A DNA stretch of 55,839 nucleotides from Lachnospiraceae bacterium (lineage in GTDB: Bacteria > Bacillota > Clostridia > Lachnospirales > Lachnospiraceae), in contig SVFJ01000012.1 of NCBI GenBank assembly GCA_015056925.1, forward strand, positions 1 through 55,839, in the 5' to 3' direction. Position 1 is the first letter of the stretch. The number at the start of each line of letters is the position of its first letter. Below are positions 17,063 to 24,396 of the stretch, one piece after another. The notes beneath the pieces are model-generated. The model did no database searches and was not told the origin of the DNA. It worked only from the letters and a program-made list of their open reading frames with translations. The translations under genes were made by a program, and so were the position numbers.

Positions 17063-18007
17063 TTAATTCTTAAGAGATGTAGAATATTCATTAAGGAGCT
17101 GTTGGCGATATTCTTTATCTTCGATAGCATGTTGTAAGTCTTCTAAACGATTGTTTTTAAGAAGCTTTGAATAGAGTTCGTTTAGCTCTTCACGACCTTC
17201 TTCACGACCTTCCTCGCGTCCTAATTCGAGTCCTTCTTCACGACCTTCCTGCATCATAAGTTTTCTGTATTTCTTTTCATTAAACTCTGTTAATAACATA
17301 CTTTGCACCTCGCTTCTGCATTTGACGAGTATATCGGTTAATATACCCTTGCTTATACAAGTATCAATTGCTTTGTCAATCGCAGCCTTAAGGGAATATC
17401 TTTTGTCGAGGTTGTTATTTACCTCAGCAATAAAATAAGCATAATCATGTAGTCTCTTGCAAGTATTGAGAAGCTCCTTGTTATGGCCGTAGTTGATGTT
17501 ATACATTTTAGCACGACATTCGAGTGTGGGAACTTCGTCAGCTTTTAACAAATCAAAAGCATCTGAGAGTTTGAGTTCCATTTCATCGGGGACATTTTCT
17601 CTACCATTATAGAAGATGATATATTGAGGAGTGGGAAGTTTCACTAGCTTCGTCCCATATATATTGGCTTCTATTTCGGCGATATGAGCTTCATATAATT
17701 TCGCAAAATACATAAACCCACGAATCGGCATGTTAGGATTATATGTTGACTGCTGTTCATAGAGATTTAAGGAAGAAGAAAACATGAAAGAGACATCGTT
17801 CTTCATGGATAGATAAATTACATCCTCTAATGTGGTGATTTCCATGTCCTCAATATTTGTGTAAGCTGTATGATTGACAGCATTGTACAAATCCAATAAA
17901 TCTTTCTTGCTCGAGAATACCCTCTGGAAGAGATGATCCTTGTACTTGCGTCTAACCTTAAGTTTACTTAATAGCGAATTGATATTTGATTTAGTTTTTT
18001 GTTTCAT
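17063..18007 (-). CDS. Rpn-family (PD-(D/E)XK) nuclease/putative transposase
   Basis: 314-aa protein of the recombination-promoting nuclease family. Family members are PD-(D/E)XK-type DNA nucleases that stimulate RecA-independent recombination. Seen here: the N-terminal KDHLFQRVFSSKKDLLDLYN, the middle PTPQYIIFYNG, and the typical C-terminal low-complexity EGREEG repeats (residues about 257-278) before a short helical tail. It is transcribed against the flagellins, from its own promoter at 18024-18052. Its insertion between flagellins 3 and 4 suggests acquisition. A second family member is at 48614-49570. Confidence 0.8.
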   Translation of the reverse strand: MKQKTKSNINSLLSKLKVRRKYKDHLFQRVFSSKKDLLDLYNAVNHTAYTNIEDMEITTLEDVIYLSMKNDVSFMFSSSLNLYEQQSTYNPNMPIRGFMYFAKLYEAHIAEIEANIYGTKLVKLPTPQYIIFYNGRENVPDEMELKLSDAFDLLKADEVPTLECRAKMYNINYGHNKELLNTCKRLHDYAYFIAEVNNNLDKRYSLKAAIDKAIDTCISKGILTDILVKCRSEVQSMLLTEFNEKKYRKLMMQEGREEGLELGREEGREEGREELNELYSKLLKNNRLEDLQHAIEDKEYRQQLLNEYSTSLKN

Positions 18008-18023
18008 GATTATTCTTTACTCC

Positions 18024-18052
18024 ATTATAAAATATTTATACTCTTTTCACAA
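18024..18052 (-). promoter_or_regulatory. sigma-A promoter of the rpn-like gene
   Basis: On the minus strand TTGTGA (18052-18047), 17-nt spacer, TATAAT (18029-18024). Start would be about 10 bases before the ATG. Confidence 0.6.
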
Positions 18053-18157
18053 CGAGGATTTTGCTAGGATTGTGGATATGAGTACAGATTTGAACTTAGA
18101 AGTGCGCATATCAGTTGTTCTCATAGAAGGTATCATACATACTGTGAGAAGTCTACT

Positions 18158-18191
18158 TGAAATGTAAAAAATGGGTATTTTTTACATTTCA
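18158..18191. repeat. Perfect 14-bp hairpin with A/T arms
   Basis: TGAAATGTAAAAAA (18158-18171) and TTTTTTACATTTCA (18178-18191) around TGGGTA. T-runs on both strands would allow a bidirectional terminator. A second small inverted repeat, CACTTA/TAAGTG, follows at 18190-18208. It separates the rpn-like gene from the hag4 promoter. Confidence 0.5.
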
Positions 18192-18239
18192 CTTACGTGT
18201 TTTAAGTGAATACAAGCGTGCAAATAAATATAATTTGGC

Positions 18240-18267
18240 TAAAGTATAAGGGGATTGTTGTCGATAT
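18240..18267 (+). promoter_or_regulatory. sigma-28 promoter far upstream of hag4
   Basis: TAAA (18240-18243), 16-nt spacer, GTCGATAT (18260-18267), identical in layout and -10 sequence to the promoter upstream of hag2. Predicted start near 18275. Confidence 0.7.
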
Positions 18268-18274
18268 AAAAGGA

Positions 18275-18508
18275 AAGATAGTTCAGTTGTTTCATGCGGA
18301 AAAAGTATGATGAGATAGTTGAAATTGTCATAATAAATGTGAATTATACCAATTTTTTGCAAAATATATTGCAATTTAGGAGTAAAAGCAGTATAATTTA
18401 AATGACTATAGTAGTCAATGTTTTAGGGTTTTATGAGTAGTATACAAAATGATATGTAAGGGCACTTTTGAGAATCGTGTTATTGGGTTCTGAAGGAGTG
18501 GCCTTTTT
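18275..18508 (+). ncRNA. Candidate sigma-28-dependent transcript upstream of hag4
   Basis: Runs from the sigma-28 promoter to the terminator ending at 18508, about 235 nt. No credible coding frame. It has four GGA motifs (one is the AGGA in the terminator arm), fewer than the hag2 counterpart, and no clear sequence similarity to it. It may be a small RNA or an attenuated leader. Confidence 0.3.
18458..18508 (+). terminator. Intrinsic terminator between sigma-28 promoter and hag4
   Basis: AAGGGCACTTTT pairs with the GGAGTGGCCTT arm (one mismatch, G-T pairs), with AGAA/TTCT extending inward, then TTTTT (18504-18508). Confidence 0.55.
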
Positions 18509-18575
18509 GCTTTGTCTTATTGTATATATTGCGCATACAATTGCGTTAATATAGAGGGAAAGCAAATGCTTTCTT

Positions 18576-18664
18576 ACAATTGAATATTTATACTTACCAA
18601 CGTAAAGAGAATCAGGCGGCCGATGATAATCTTTACAAACCCTTAAGTTTCTACATATTAAGGG
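18576..18664 (+). promoter_or_regulatory. Conserved flagellin leader element, copy 3 (hag4)
   Basis: ACAATTGAATA (18576-18586), CTTACCAA (18593-18600), P1 GTAAAG/CTTTAC (18602-18607 with 18631-18636) enclosing GGCGGCCGA, then P2 CCCTTAA/TTAAGGG (18640-18646 with 18658-18664). This is the most compact copy and gives the clearest minimal form. Confidence 0.6.
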
Positions 18665-18670
18665 GAAACA

Positions 18671-18720
18671 AATCAAGAGAACGGATGCTCTTGATTCAAA
18701 ATCTTTTATTCAAGGAGGAA
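18671..18720 (+). promoter_or_regulatory. Candidate dual CsrA site in hag4 leader
   Basis: A 9-bp stem AATCAAGAG/CTCTTGATT (18671-18679 with 18688-18696) with ACGGATG in the loop, plus CAAGGAGGAA at the ribosome site (18711-18720). Confidence 0.6.
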
Positions 18721-18726
18721 AAGACT

Positions 18727-20304
18727 ATGGTAGTACAGCACAATTTAATGGCAATGAACTCTAACAGAATGTTAGGAATCACACAGGGCTCAGTAGCAGG
18801 TTCTACAGAGAAGTTATCTTCAGGTTATAAGATTAACCGTGCAGCAGACGATGCAGCAGGATTATCAATTTCTGAGAAGATGAGAAAGCAGATTAGAGGT
18901 CTTGACCAGGCATCTGCAAATGCAGAAGATGGAATCTCATGCGTACAGACAGCAGAAGGTGCCCTGCAGGAAGTTACTGATATGTTACAGAGAATGAACG
19001 AATTAGCAGTTCAGGCAGCTAATGGAACAAACTCTACAACAGACCGCCAGTATATCCAGGACGAGATTGACCAGTTAGTAACTGAGATTGACCGTGTTGC
19101 TGAAACAACAAAGTTTAATGAGACATACCTCTTAAAGGGAGATAGCACTAAGGCTACAACAAAGGCTTACACAGCTAACTATGCAGTGACATATACTAAG
19201 AATCTTGGAAGTAACACAGCCGTTACAAAGAAGATTGATTATGTAGGTGAGGACAATGTATATGTAGTATCTAAGGATATTACAACTGCAAGCGGAAGCT
19301 CACCACTGAGTGCTGATGTAATTGCGAAGGGTGATGATATCACAAAGTATCTGAAGGCCGGTACAGTAGGTGCTAACGCAGCGGTTACAGGTGCAGCAAT
19401 TGATGATGCCAAGTACATGGCATTTAAGAATGTTGCATTAACAGCAGCAAATGTTACAGAGCAGACAGATGGTACATGGACAGCAGCAAATGATGCGTAT
19501 ATTTTAGATACTGAGACTAATACAGTTACTAGAGTAGCTAAGGGCGAAGACCTTGCAGACTATCTGGATGTAACAGATGGTGCGAAGATGAAGGATCAGT
19601 ACAGACTTTTAGGTCGTGCAGATGGTGCGGCATTAGGTGCTAATGGTTCATTGGGTGCAGCAGCTACAATCACAGTAGCAACAGATTATAAGGGAAATGA
19701 GTCTCAGGCAAAGCTGTATGACGCAGATGGTAAAGAGGTTTCAGGTGTTGCGTTAAGTAAATACTTTGATGAGAATGGTTCTTATGTTGGTGGTCTTTAT
19801 GAGGATTCACAGGCTACTACTGCTGTAACAGATACTACAGTTAAGAATTTCACAACAAAGAATGAGGCTGAAGTAGCAGCAGACTTAAGCTTCTCATTGC
19901 ATGTTGGTGCAGACTCAGTTAGAACAAACAAGATTGAGACAAATATTCAGTCTATGTCTTCAGCTGCACTTGGTATTGATAAGCTTTCAAGCAAGTCAGT
20001 AGGTATTGTTGATGAGCATGGTGACAATGCAACAGATGCAATTGATGTAATCGCTAACGCATTACAGCAGGTATCTACACAGCGTTCAGCTCTTGGTGCT
20101 GTTCAGAACAGATTAGAGCATACAATCAAGAACTTAGACAACGTAGTAGAGAATACACAGTCAGCTGAGTCTGCAATCCGTGATACAGATATGGCAGAAG
20201 AGATGGTTAAGTACTCTAATGCAAATATCCTTTCACAGGCAGGTCAGTCAATGCTTGCACAGGCTAACCAGTCTAACCAAGGTATCCTTTCTTTATTAGG
20301 TTAA
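18727..20304 (+). CDS. hag: Flagellin 4
   Basis: 525-aa filament subunit, the shortest of the seven. N- and C-terminal domains group with flagellins 2 and 3 ([14 protein letters not shown]); the centre is different and shorter but keeps DADGKEVSG and DENGSYVGG. Cys is present in EDGISCVQ. The start is ATG 18727 behind CAAGGAGGAA, not the in-frame ATG at 18580, which falls inside the leader element. It has its own leader and is closed by the strongest terminator of the array, so it is an independent unit. Confidence 0.95.
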   Translation: MVVQHNLMAMNSNRMLGITQGSVAGSTEKLSSGYKINRAADDAAGLSISEKMRKQIRGLDQASANAEDGISCVQTAEGALQEVTDMLQRMNELAVQAANGTNSTTDRQYIQDEIDQLVTEIDRVAETTKFNETYLLKGDSTKATTKAYTANYAVTYTKNLGSNTAVTKKIDYVGEDNVYVVSKDITTASGSSPLSADVIAKGDDITKYLKAGTVGANAAVTGAAIDDAKYMAFKNVALTAANVTEQTDGTWTAANDAYILDTETNTVTRVAKGEDLADYLDVTDGAKMKDQYRLLGRADGAALGANGSLGAAATITVATDYKGNESQAKLYDADGKEVSGVALSKYFDENGSYVGGLYEDSQATTAVTDTTVKNFTTKNEAEVAADLSFSLHVGADSVRTNKIETNIQSMSSAALGIDKLSSKSVGIVDEHGDNATDAIDVIANALQQVSTQRSALGAVQNRLEHTIKNLDNVVENTQSAESAIRDTDMAEEMVKYSNANILSQAGQSMLAQANQSNQGILSLLG

Positions 20305-20355
20305 TGATCTATTGGTAAGGAATCATAAGATTTCTTAGGTGATATGGTGGTAGAG

Positions 20356-20386
20356 AGCGGCTTTCCTTTTTGGAAAGCCGCTTTTT
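20356..20386 (+). terminator. Intrinsic terminator after hag4
   Basis: A perfect 11-bp stem AGCGGCTTTCC/GGAAAGCCGCT, TTTTT loop and T tail. Confidence 0.9.
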
Positions 20387-20479
20387 GTGTTGTTTGTTTG
20401 GGAGGGGATTTAACATATTTTATTAACATATCAAAAAAAGAACAATTTATTGAAAATCATAAATTTTTTGAAAAATATA

Positions 20480-20507
20480 TAATTTTAAGACAAATATATG
20501 CCGATAT
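20480..20507 (+). promoter_or_regulatory. sigma-28 promoter of hag5
   Basis: GCCGATAT (20500-20507) is an exact -10 match; TAAT (20480-20483) 16 nt upstream is the -35. Predicted leader is only about 38 nt and lacks the conserved element and the GGA hairpin. Confidence 0.75.
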
Positions 20508-20551
20508 ACATATCGTAAGTAGATTCACATAAGTGAGGAGGATAAATAATT

Positions 20552-22297
20552 ATGGTGGTACAACACAATTTACAGGCAATGAATGCGAACCGTATGCTTG
20601 GTATTACACAGGGCGCAGTAGCAAGCTCAACAGAGAAGCTTTCATCAGGCTATCGTATCAATCGTGCAGCAGATGATGCAGCAGGCCTTTCTATTTCTGA
20701 AAAAATGAGAAAGCAGATTAGAGGTCTTGATCAGGCTTCGGCAAATGCAGAGGATGGTATTTCGTGCGTACAGACAGCGGAAGGAGCGCTGGCTGAGGTG
20801 CAGGATATGCTTCAGAGAATGAATGAGCTGTGCGTACAGGCAGCAAACGGAACAAACTCTGAGACAGACCGTCAGTATATTCAGGACGAGATTGACCAGT
20901 TAGTAAGCGAGGTTGATCGTGTATCTGAGACAACTAAGTTCAATGAAATTTATCTCTTAAAGGGAGATAAAGAGGTTGGTACTTACAAGAGCTATGTTAC
21001 AAATTATTCTGTAACTTATACTAAGAATGATGTAAGTAATGCAATTGCAAATGCAACAACTTATAAGGTAAACTATGTAGGAACTAACAATTTGTTGGTT
21101 GTTTCAGCAGATGTTAAGACTACTAGCTCTAATATTGCACACAGTGCAAATAAGATTGCAGATGGTGGAGATATAACGAAATACATGATAAAGGATGCTG
21201 CAAATGACAATAATAAAGCAGATGCAGTTTTGAGTGCTTCTTATGTGGCATTTATTAATGTAGAGTTAAATTCTGCAGTTGAGCCTGCAGATGCAACACA
21301 GGGTGGCGCTGATGAGAACGGCCTTGGTGGTGCAGCTGATGCTACTGGTGATAAGAAGATTGATTTAGCTTACGATACAACTTCTTCTGTAATTAAAGCG
21401 AGTAGAGAATTGTTTATTTATGATACAGAGACTGAGTGTGTGACTCGTATCAGTCGTGGTGATGAGATGACAGATTATCTTAAGGATGATGCGACATTAG
21501 ATGATCGCTATCGTTTGGTAGATATGTTATATGACGGTGCGACTGGAACATCAGCAACAAGAGTAAAAGATACTGTTCTTGGGGGCGCAGGTGCAGATGA
21601 TTTTAAATGGACAGATAAGAACCTGCAGATTGATCAGTCTATGAAGAAGCTTTATGATGCGGATGGTAATCTGGTGTCAGGTATGGCGCTTTATAAGTTC
21701 TTTGATGAGAATGGTAATTATACAGGCGGTCTATACTCAACAGCGCAGGCAAGAGCTGTCGACGAAGTATTTGCGAATGCAAACTCTGATGAGTACAAGG
21801 CTTTGGAAGCAGGTGGTACAACACCTACATTGATTGATGAGTATATTACACAGTCATCATCAGATGTAGCAGAAACCTTAAGCTTTGATCTTCATGTTGG
21901 TGCTGATTCAGACAGAACAAATAAGATTACAGCTATGATTGATAGCATCTCTTCTGCTGGTCTTGGTATTGAGAAGCTTGCAAGCTACAATGTTGGTATC
22001 GTAGATACATCAGGAGATAATGCTACGGATGCAATTGATGTTATTGCAACTGCATTGCAGAAGGTGTCTACACAGCGTTCAGCACTTGGTGCGGTACAGA
22101 ACAGATTAGACCATACAATCAAGAACTTAGATAATATCGTAGAGAATACACAGGCTGCTGAATCAGCTATTCGTGATACAGATATGGCTGAGGAAATGGT
22201 TGCATATTCTAACTCTAATATCCTCCAGCAGGCAGGTCAGTCTATGCTTTCGCAGGCAAATCAGGCAAATCAGGGTATTCTTTCATTATTACAGTAA
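20552..22297 (+). CDS. hag: Flagellin 5
   Basis: 581-aa filament subunit, the longest. It groups with flagellins 6 and 7 by [11 protein letters not shown] and [15 protein letters not shown]. It has three cysteines: in EDGISCVQ, in MNELCVQAANG (inside the conserved D1 contact region) and in TETECVTRIS. The central domain holds DADGNLVSG and DENGNYTGG. The short leader, with GAGGAGGATAA as ribosome site and no GGA hairpin, suggests weaker or different CsrA control than flagellins 1-4. Confidence 0.95.
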   Translation: MVVQHNLQAMNANRMLGITQGAVASSTEKLSSGYRINRAADDAAGLSISEKMRKQIRGLDQASANAEDGISCVQTAEGALAEVQDMLQRMNELCVQAANGTNSETDRQYIQDEIDQLVSEVDRVSETTKFNEIYLLKGDKEVGTYKSYVTNYSVTYTKNDVSNAIANATTYKVNYVGTNNLLVVSADVKTTSSNIAHSANKIADGGDITKYMIKDAANDNNKADAVLSASYVAFINVELNSAVEPADATQGGADENGLGGAADATGDKKIDLAYDTTSSVIKASRELFIYDTETECVTRISRGDEMTDYLKDDATLDDRYRLVDMLYDGATGTSATRVKDTVLGGAGADDFKWTDKNLQIDQSMKKLYDADGNLVSGMALYKFFDENGNYTGGLYSTAQARAVDEVFANANSDEYKALEAGGTTPTLIDEYITQSSSDVAETLSFDLHVGADSDRTNKITAMIDSISSAGLGIEKLASYNVGIVDTSGDNATDAIDVIATALQKVSTQRSALGAVQNRLDHTIKNLDNIVENTQAAESAIRDTDMAEEMVAYSNSNILQQAGQSMLSQANQANQGILSLLQ

Positions 22298-22312
22298 TTA
22301 TTTATATGATAC

Positions 22313-22338
22313 AAAGGGACACTTCGGTGTCCCTTTTT
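22313..22338 (+). terminator. Intrinsic terminator after hag5
   Basis: A 10-bp stem AAAGGGACAC/GTGTCCCTTT with a TTCG tetraloop and T tail. Confidence 0.88.
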
Positions 22339-22381
22339 GTATTATTTTAACTGATTATTTAAAAAAAATATGTAAATCTAT

Positions 22382-22408
22382 TAATTTTCTGAAAATAAGT
22401 TCCGATAT
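22382..22408 (+). promoter_or_regulatory. sigma-28 promoter of hag6
   Basis: TAAT (22382-22385), 15-nt spacer, TCCGATAT (22401-22408). The leader would be about 124 nt. It contains a small hairpin (ACATAAA/TTTATGT near 22430-22446) and no copy of the P1/P2 element. Confidence 0.75.
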
Positions 22409-22538
22409 ATATAACGTAAAATAATTTAACATAAATAGTTTATGTATTAAAGCAACATAAAATAGGCTGGTGATAATGCGGAAATGTAGATAAAAGGGGA
22501 CGCAGCACTGAGCTAGAAAAGAAGAGGGGAGTAAAGTT

Positions 22539-24263
22539 ATGGTAGTACAGCACAATCTACAAGCTATGAATGCCAACAGAATGCTTGGCATCACAACCGA
22601 TCAGATTTCAGGTTCCACAGAGAAGCTTTCTAGTGGATACCGCATTAACAGAGCTGCTGATGATGCAGCCGGACTTGCAATCTCTGAGAAGATGAGAAAG
22701 CAGATTAGAGGTCTTGACCAGGCTTCTGAGAATGCAGAGGATGGTATTTCGTGTGTACAGACAGCGGAAGGAGCGTTGGCTGAGGTGCAGGACATGCTTC
22801 AGAGAATGAATGAGCTTGCCGTACAGGCTGCGAATGGAACAAACTCTGAGACAGACCGTCAGTATATTCAGGACGAGTTTGACCAGTTGATTTCGGAAAT
22901 CGACCGTGTTGCTGAAACAACAAAGTTCAATGAAACATATCTCTTAAAGGGTGATAACTTAAAGCCGACGAAGAGTGTTTATATCACAAATTATTCTGCT
23001 ACATATACAAAGAATGATTTGCCAAATAATATTGATGGTATTGAGAACAAGGCGAACTATATCGGAACCAATAATATTTATATGGTATCTACAGATATTT
23101 ATACATCAAGTTCAAATATCTCCTTAACAGGTACTAAGATTGCTCAGGGTGATGATATCACACCTTATATGAAAACAGATGCTACTGCAAATAATAAGGC
23201 AGAGGCTACATTGAATACAGCGTCGTATGTTGCATTTGTTAATGTAGAATTGGATTCTGACGTGCAGGATGGTGCAAATGGTTCTGTTGCAGGAACGGCA
23301 AAGAAGGATCTTTCAACAGATGGAACCTCATCTATTGTACGTGCAAACAGAGATTTGTTTATTTACAATACAGATAACAGCACAGTGACAAGAGTGACTG
23401 CTGGTTCTGATATGAGAGAATATATTAATGATGACAATACCATGAAGGATGAGAAATACCGTCTGGTAGATGTGCTCTACGGTGAGGCAGGTGCATTGAC
23501 TGATGGAAGTACAGGGGCCTCTTCTACGAAGGTACTTGATACAGTTCTAAATGGTACTGCATTTACTTGGACAGATGCAAGTATTGAGTTAGATGTTTCT
23601 ATGAAGAAGCTTTATAATGCAGATGGTCAGTTGGTATCAGGTGTTGCATTAAATAAATATTTTGATGAAAATGGTAATTATACGGGTGGTCTTTTTACAA
23701 CAGCACAGGCAAGAGCGGTTGACGAAGTATTTGCTAACCCTACAGCAGCAAGTCAGGCACTTAAGGGTGTTGGAAACAACGATGTAGTAGGTGCTACAAT
23801 CGGTATGTATATTACACAGTCATCTACACAGGTTGCAGCTTCTCTTGATATAAAACTTCAGGGTGGTGCAGATTCTGACAGAGCAAATAAGATTAATATT
23901 GAGATGGATACACTTACATCTGCGGGTCTTGGCGTGGATAAACTTGCAAGCTACAATATTGGTATTGTAGATACTACAGGTGATAATGCGACAGATGCAA
24001 TCGATGTTATTGCAGATGCGATTAATCAGGTATCAAGACAGAGAGCTGCACTTGGTGCTGTTCAGAACCGTTTAGAGCATACAATCAAGAACTTAGACAA
24101 TATCGTTGAGAATACAACAGCGGCAGAGTCACAGATTCGTGATACAAATATGGCTGAGGAAATGGTTGCATATTCTAATGCAAATATCCTTCAGCAGGCA
24201 GGTCAGTCTATGCTTGCACAGGCTAACCAGGCAAATCAGGGAGTTCTTAGCTTATTACAGTAA
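22539..24263 (+). CDS. hag: Flagellin 6
   Basis: 574-aa filament subunit with canonical ends ([37 protein letters not shown]) and a central domain related to flagellins 5 and 7 ([10 protein letters not shown] and DENGNYTGG). A single Cys in EDGISCVQ. One D1 change stands out: [14 protein letters not shown] has Phe where the others have Ile. Transcribed from its own sigma-28 promoter; a terminator follows but flagellin 7 begins only about 60 bases after it. Confidence 0.95.
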   Translation: MVVQHNLQAMNANRMLGITTDQISGSTEKLSSGYRINRAADDAAGLAISEKMRKQIRGLDQASENAEDGISCVQTAEGALAEVQDMLQRMNELAVQAANGTNSETDRQYIQDEFDQLISEIDRVAETTKFNETYLLKGDNLKPTKSVYITNYSATYTKNDLPNNIDGIENKANYIGTNNIYMVSTDIYTSSSNISLTGTKIAQGDDITPYMKTDATANNKAEATLNTASYVAFVNVELDSDVQDGANGSVAGTAKKDLSTDGTSSIVRANRDLFIYNTDNSTVTRVTAGSDMREYINDDNTMKDEKYRLVDVLYGEAGALTDGSTGASSTKVLDTVLNGTAFTWTDASIELDVSMKKLYNADGQLVSGVALNKYFDENGNYTGGLFTTAQARAVDEVFANPTAASQALKGVGNNDVVGATIGMYITQSSTQVAASLDIKLQGGADSDRANKINIEMDTLTSAGLGVDKLASYNIGIVDTTGDNATDAIDVIADAINQVSRQRAALGAVQNRLEHTIKNLDNIVENTTAAESQIRDTNMAEEMVAYSNANILQQAGQSMLAQANQANQGVLSLLQ

Positions 24264-24303
24264 TATTGCTTATTCTAATCATATAGGAAGTAAATTAAAT
24301 CAG

Positions 24304-24338
24304 CGCCAATCACCAATACGCGTGATTGGCGTGTTTTT
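24304..24338 (+). terminator. Intrinsic terminator between hag6 and hag7
   Basis: A 10-bp stem CGCCAATCAC/GTGATTGGCG, 8-nt loop, TTTTT (24334-24338). No promoter is evident between it and hag7, so it may be partial. Confidence 0.8.
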
Positions 24339-24353
24339 GAAACAGTTGTAACG

Positions 24354-24371
24354 GAAGCACTTGGATGCTTC
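24354..24371 (+). promoter_or_regulatory. Candidate CsrA hairpin before hag7
   Basis: GAAGCA/TGCTTC stem with loop CTTGGA and the sequence TTGGATGC. The ribosome site at 24381-24396 is GGGGAGAGAAGGAAA rather than CAAGGAGGAA. Confidence 0.5.
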
Positions 24372-24396
24372 TTGTAAGATAAGGGGAGAGAAGGAA

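Noticed and set aside
17940-18167. A 75-codon plus-strand frame over the rpn-like gene start
   Set aside because: It overlaps the rpn-like gene and its promoter on the other strand and looks like a shadow frame.
18580-18726. N-terminal extension of flagellin 4 from the in-frame ATG at 18580
   Set aside because: That segment is the conserved leader RNA and the CsrA hairpin; the other flagellins start at MVVQHN behind a strong ribosome site.
20344-20532. A 62-codon frame between hag4 and hag5
   Set aside because: It covers the hag4 terminator and the hag5 sigma-28 promoter, so translation is implausible.
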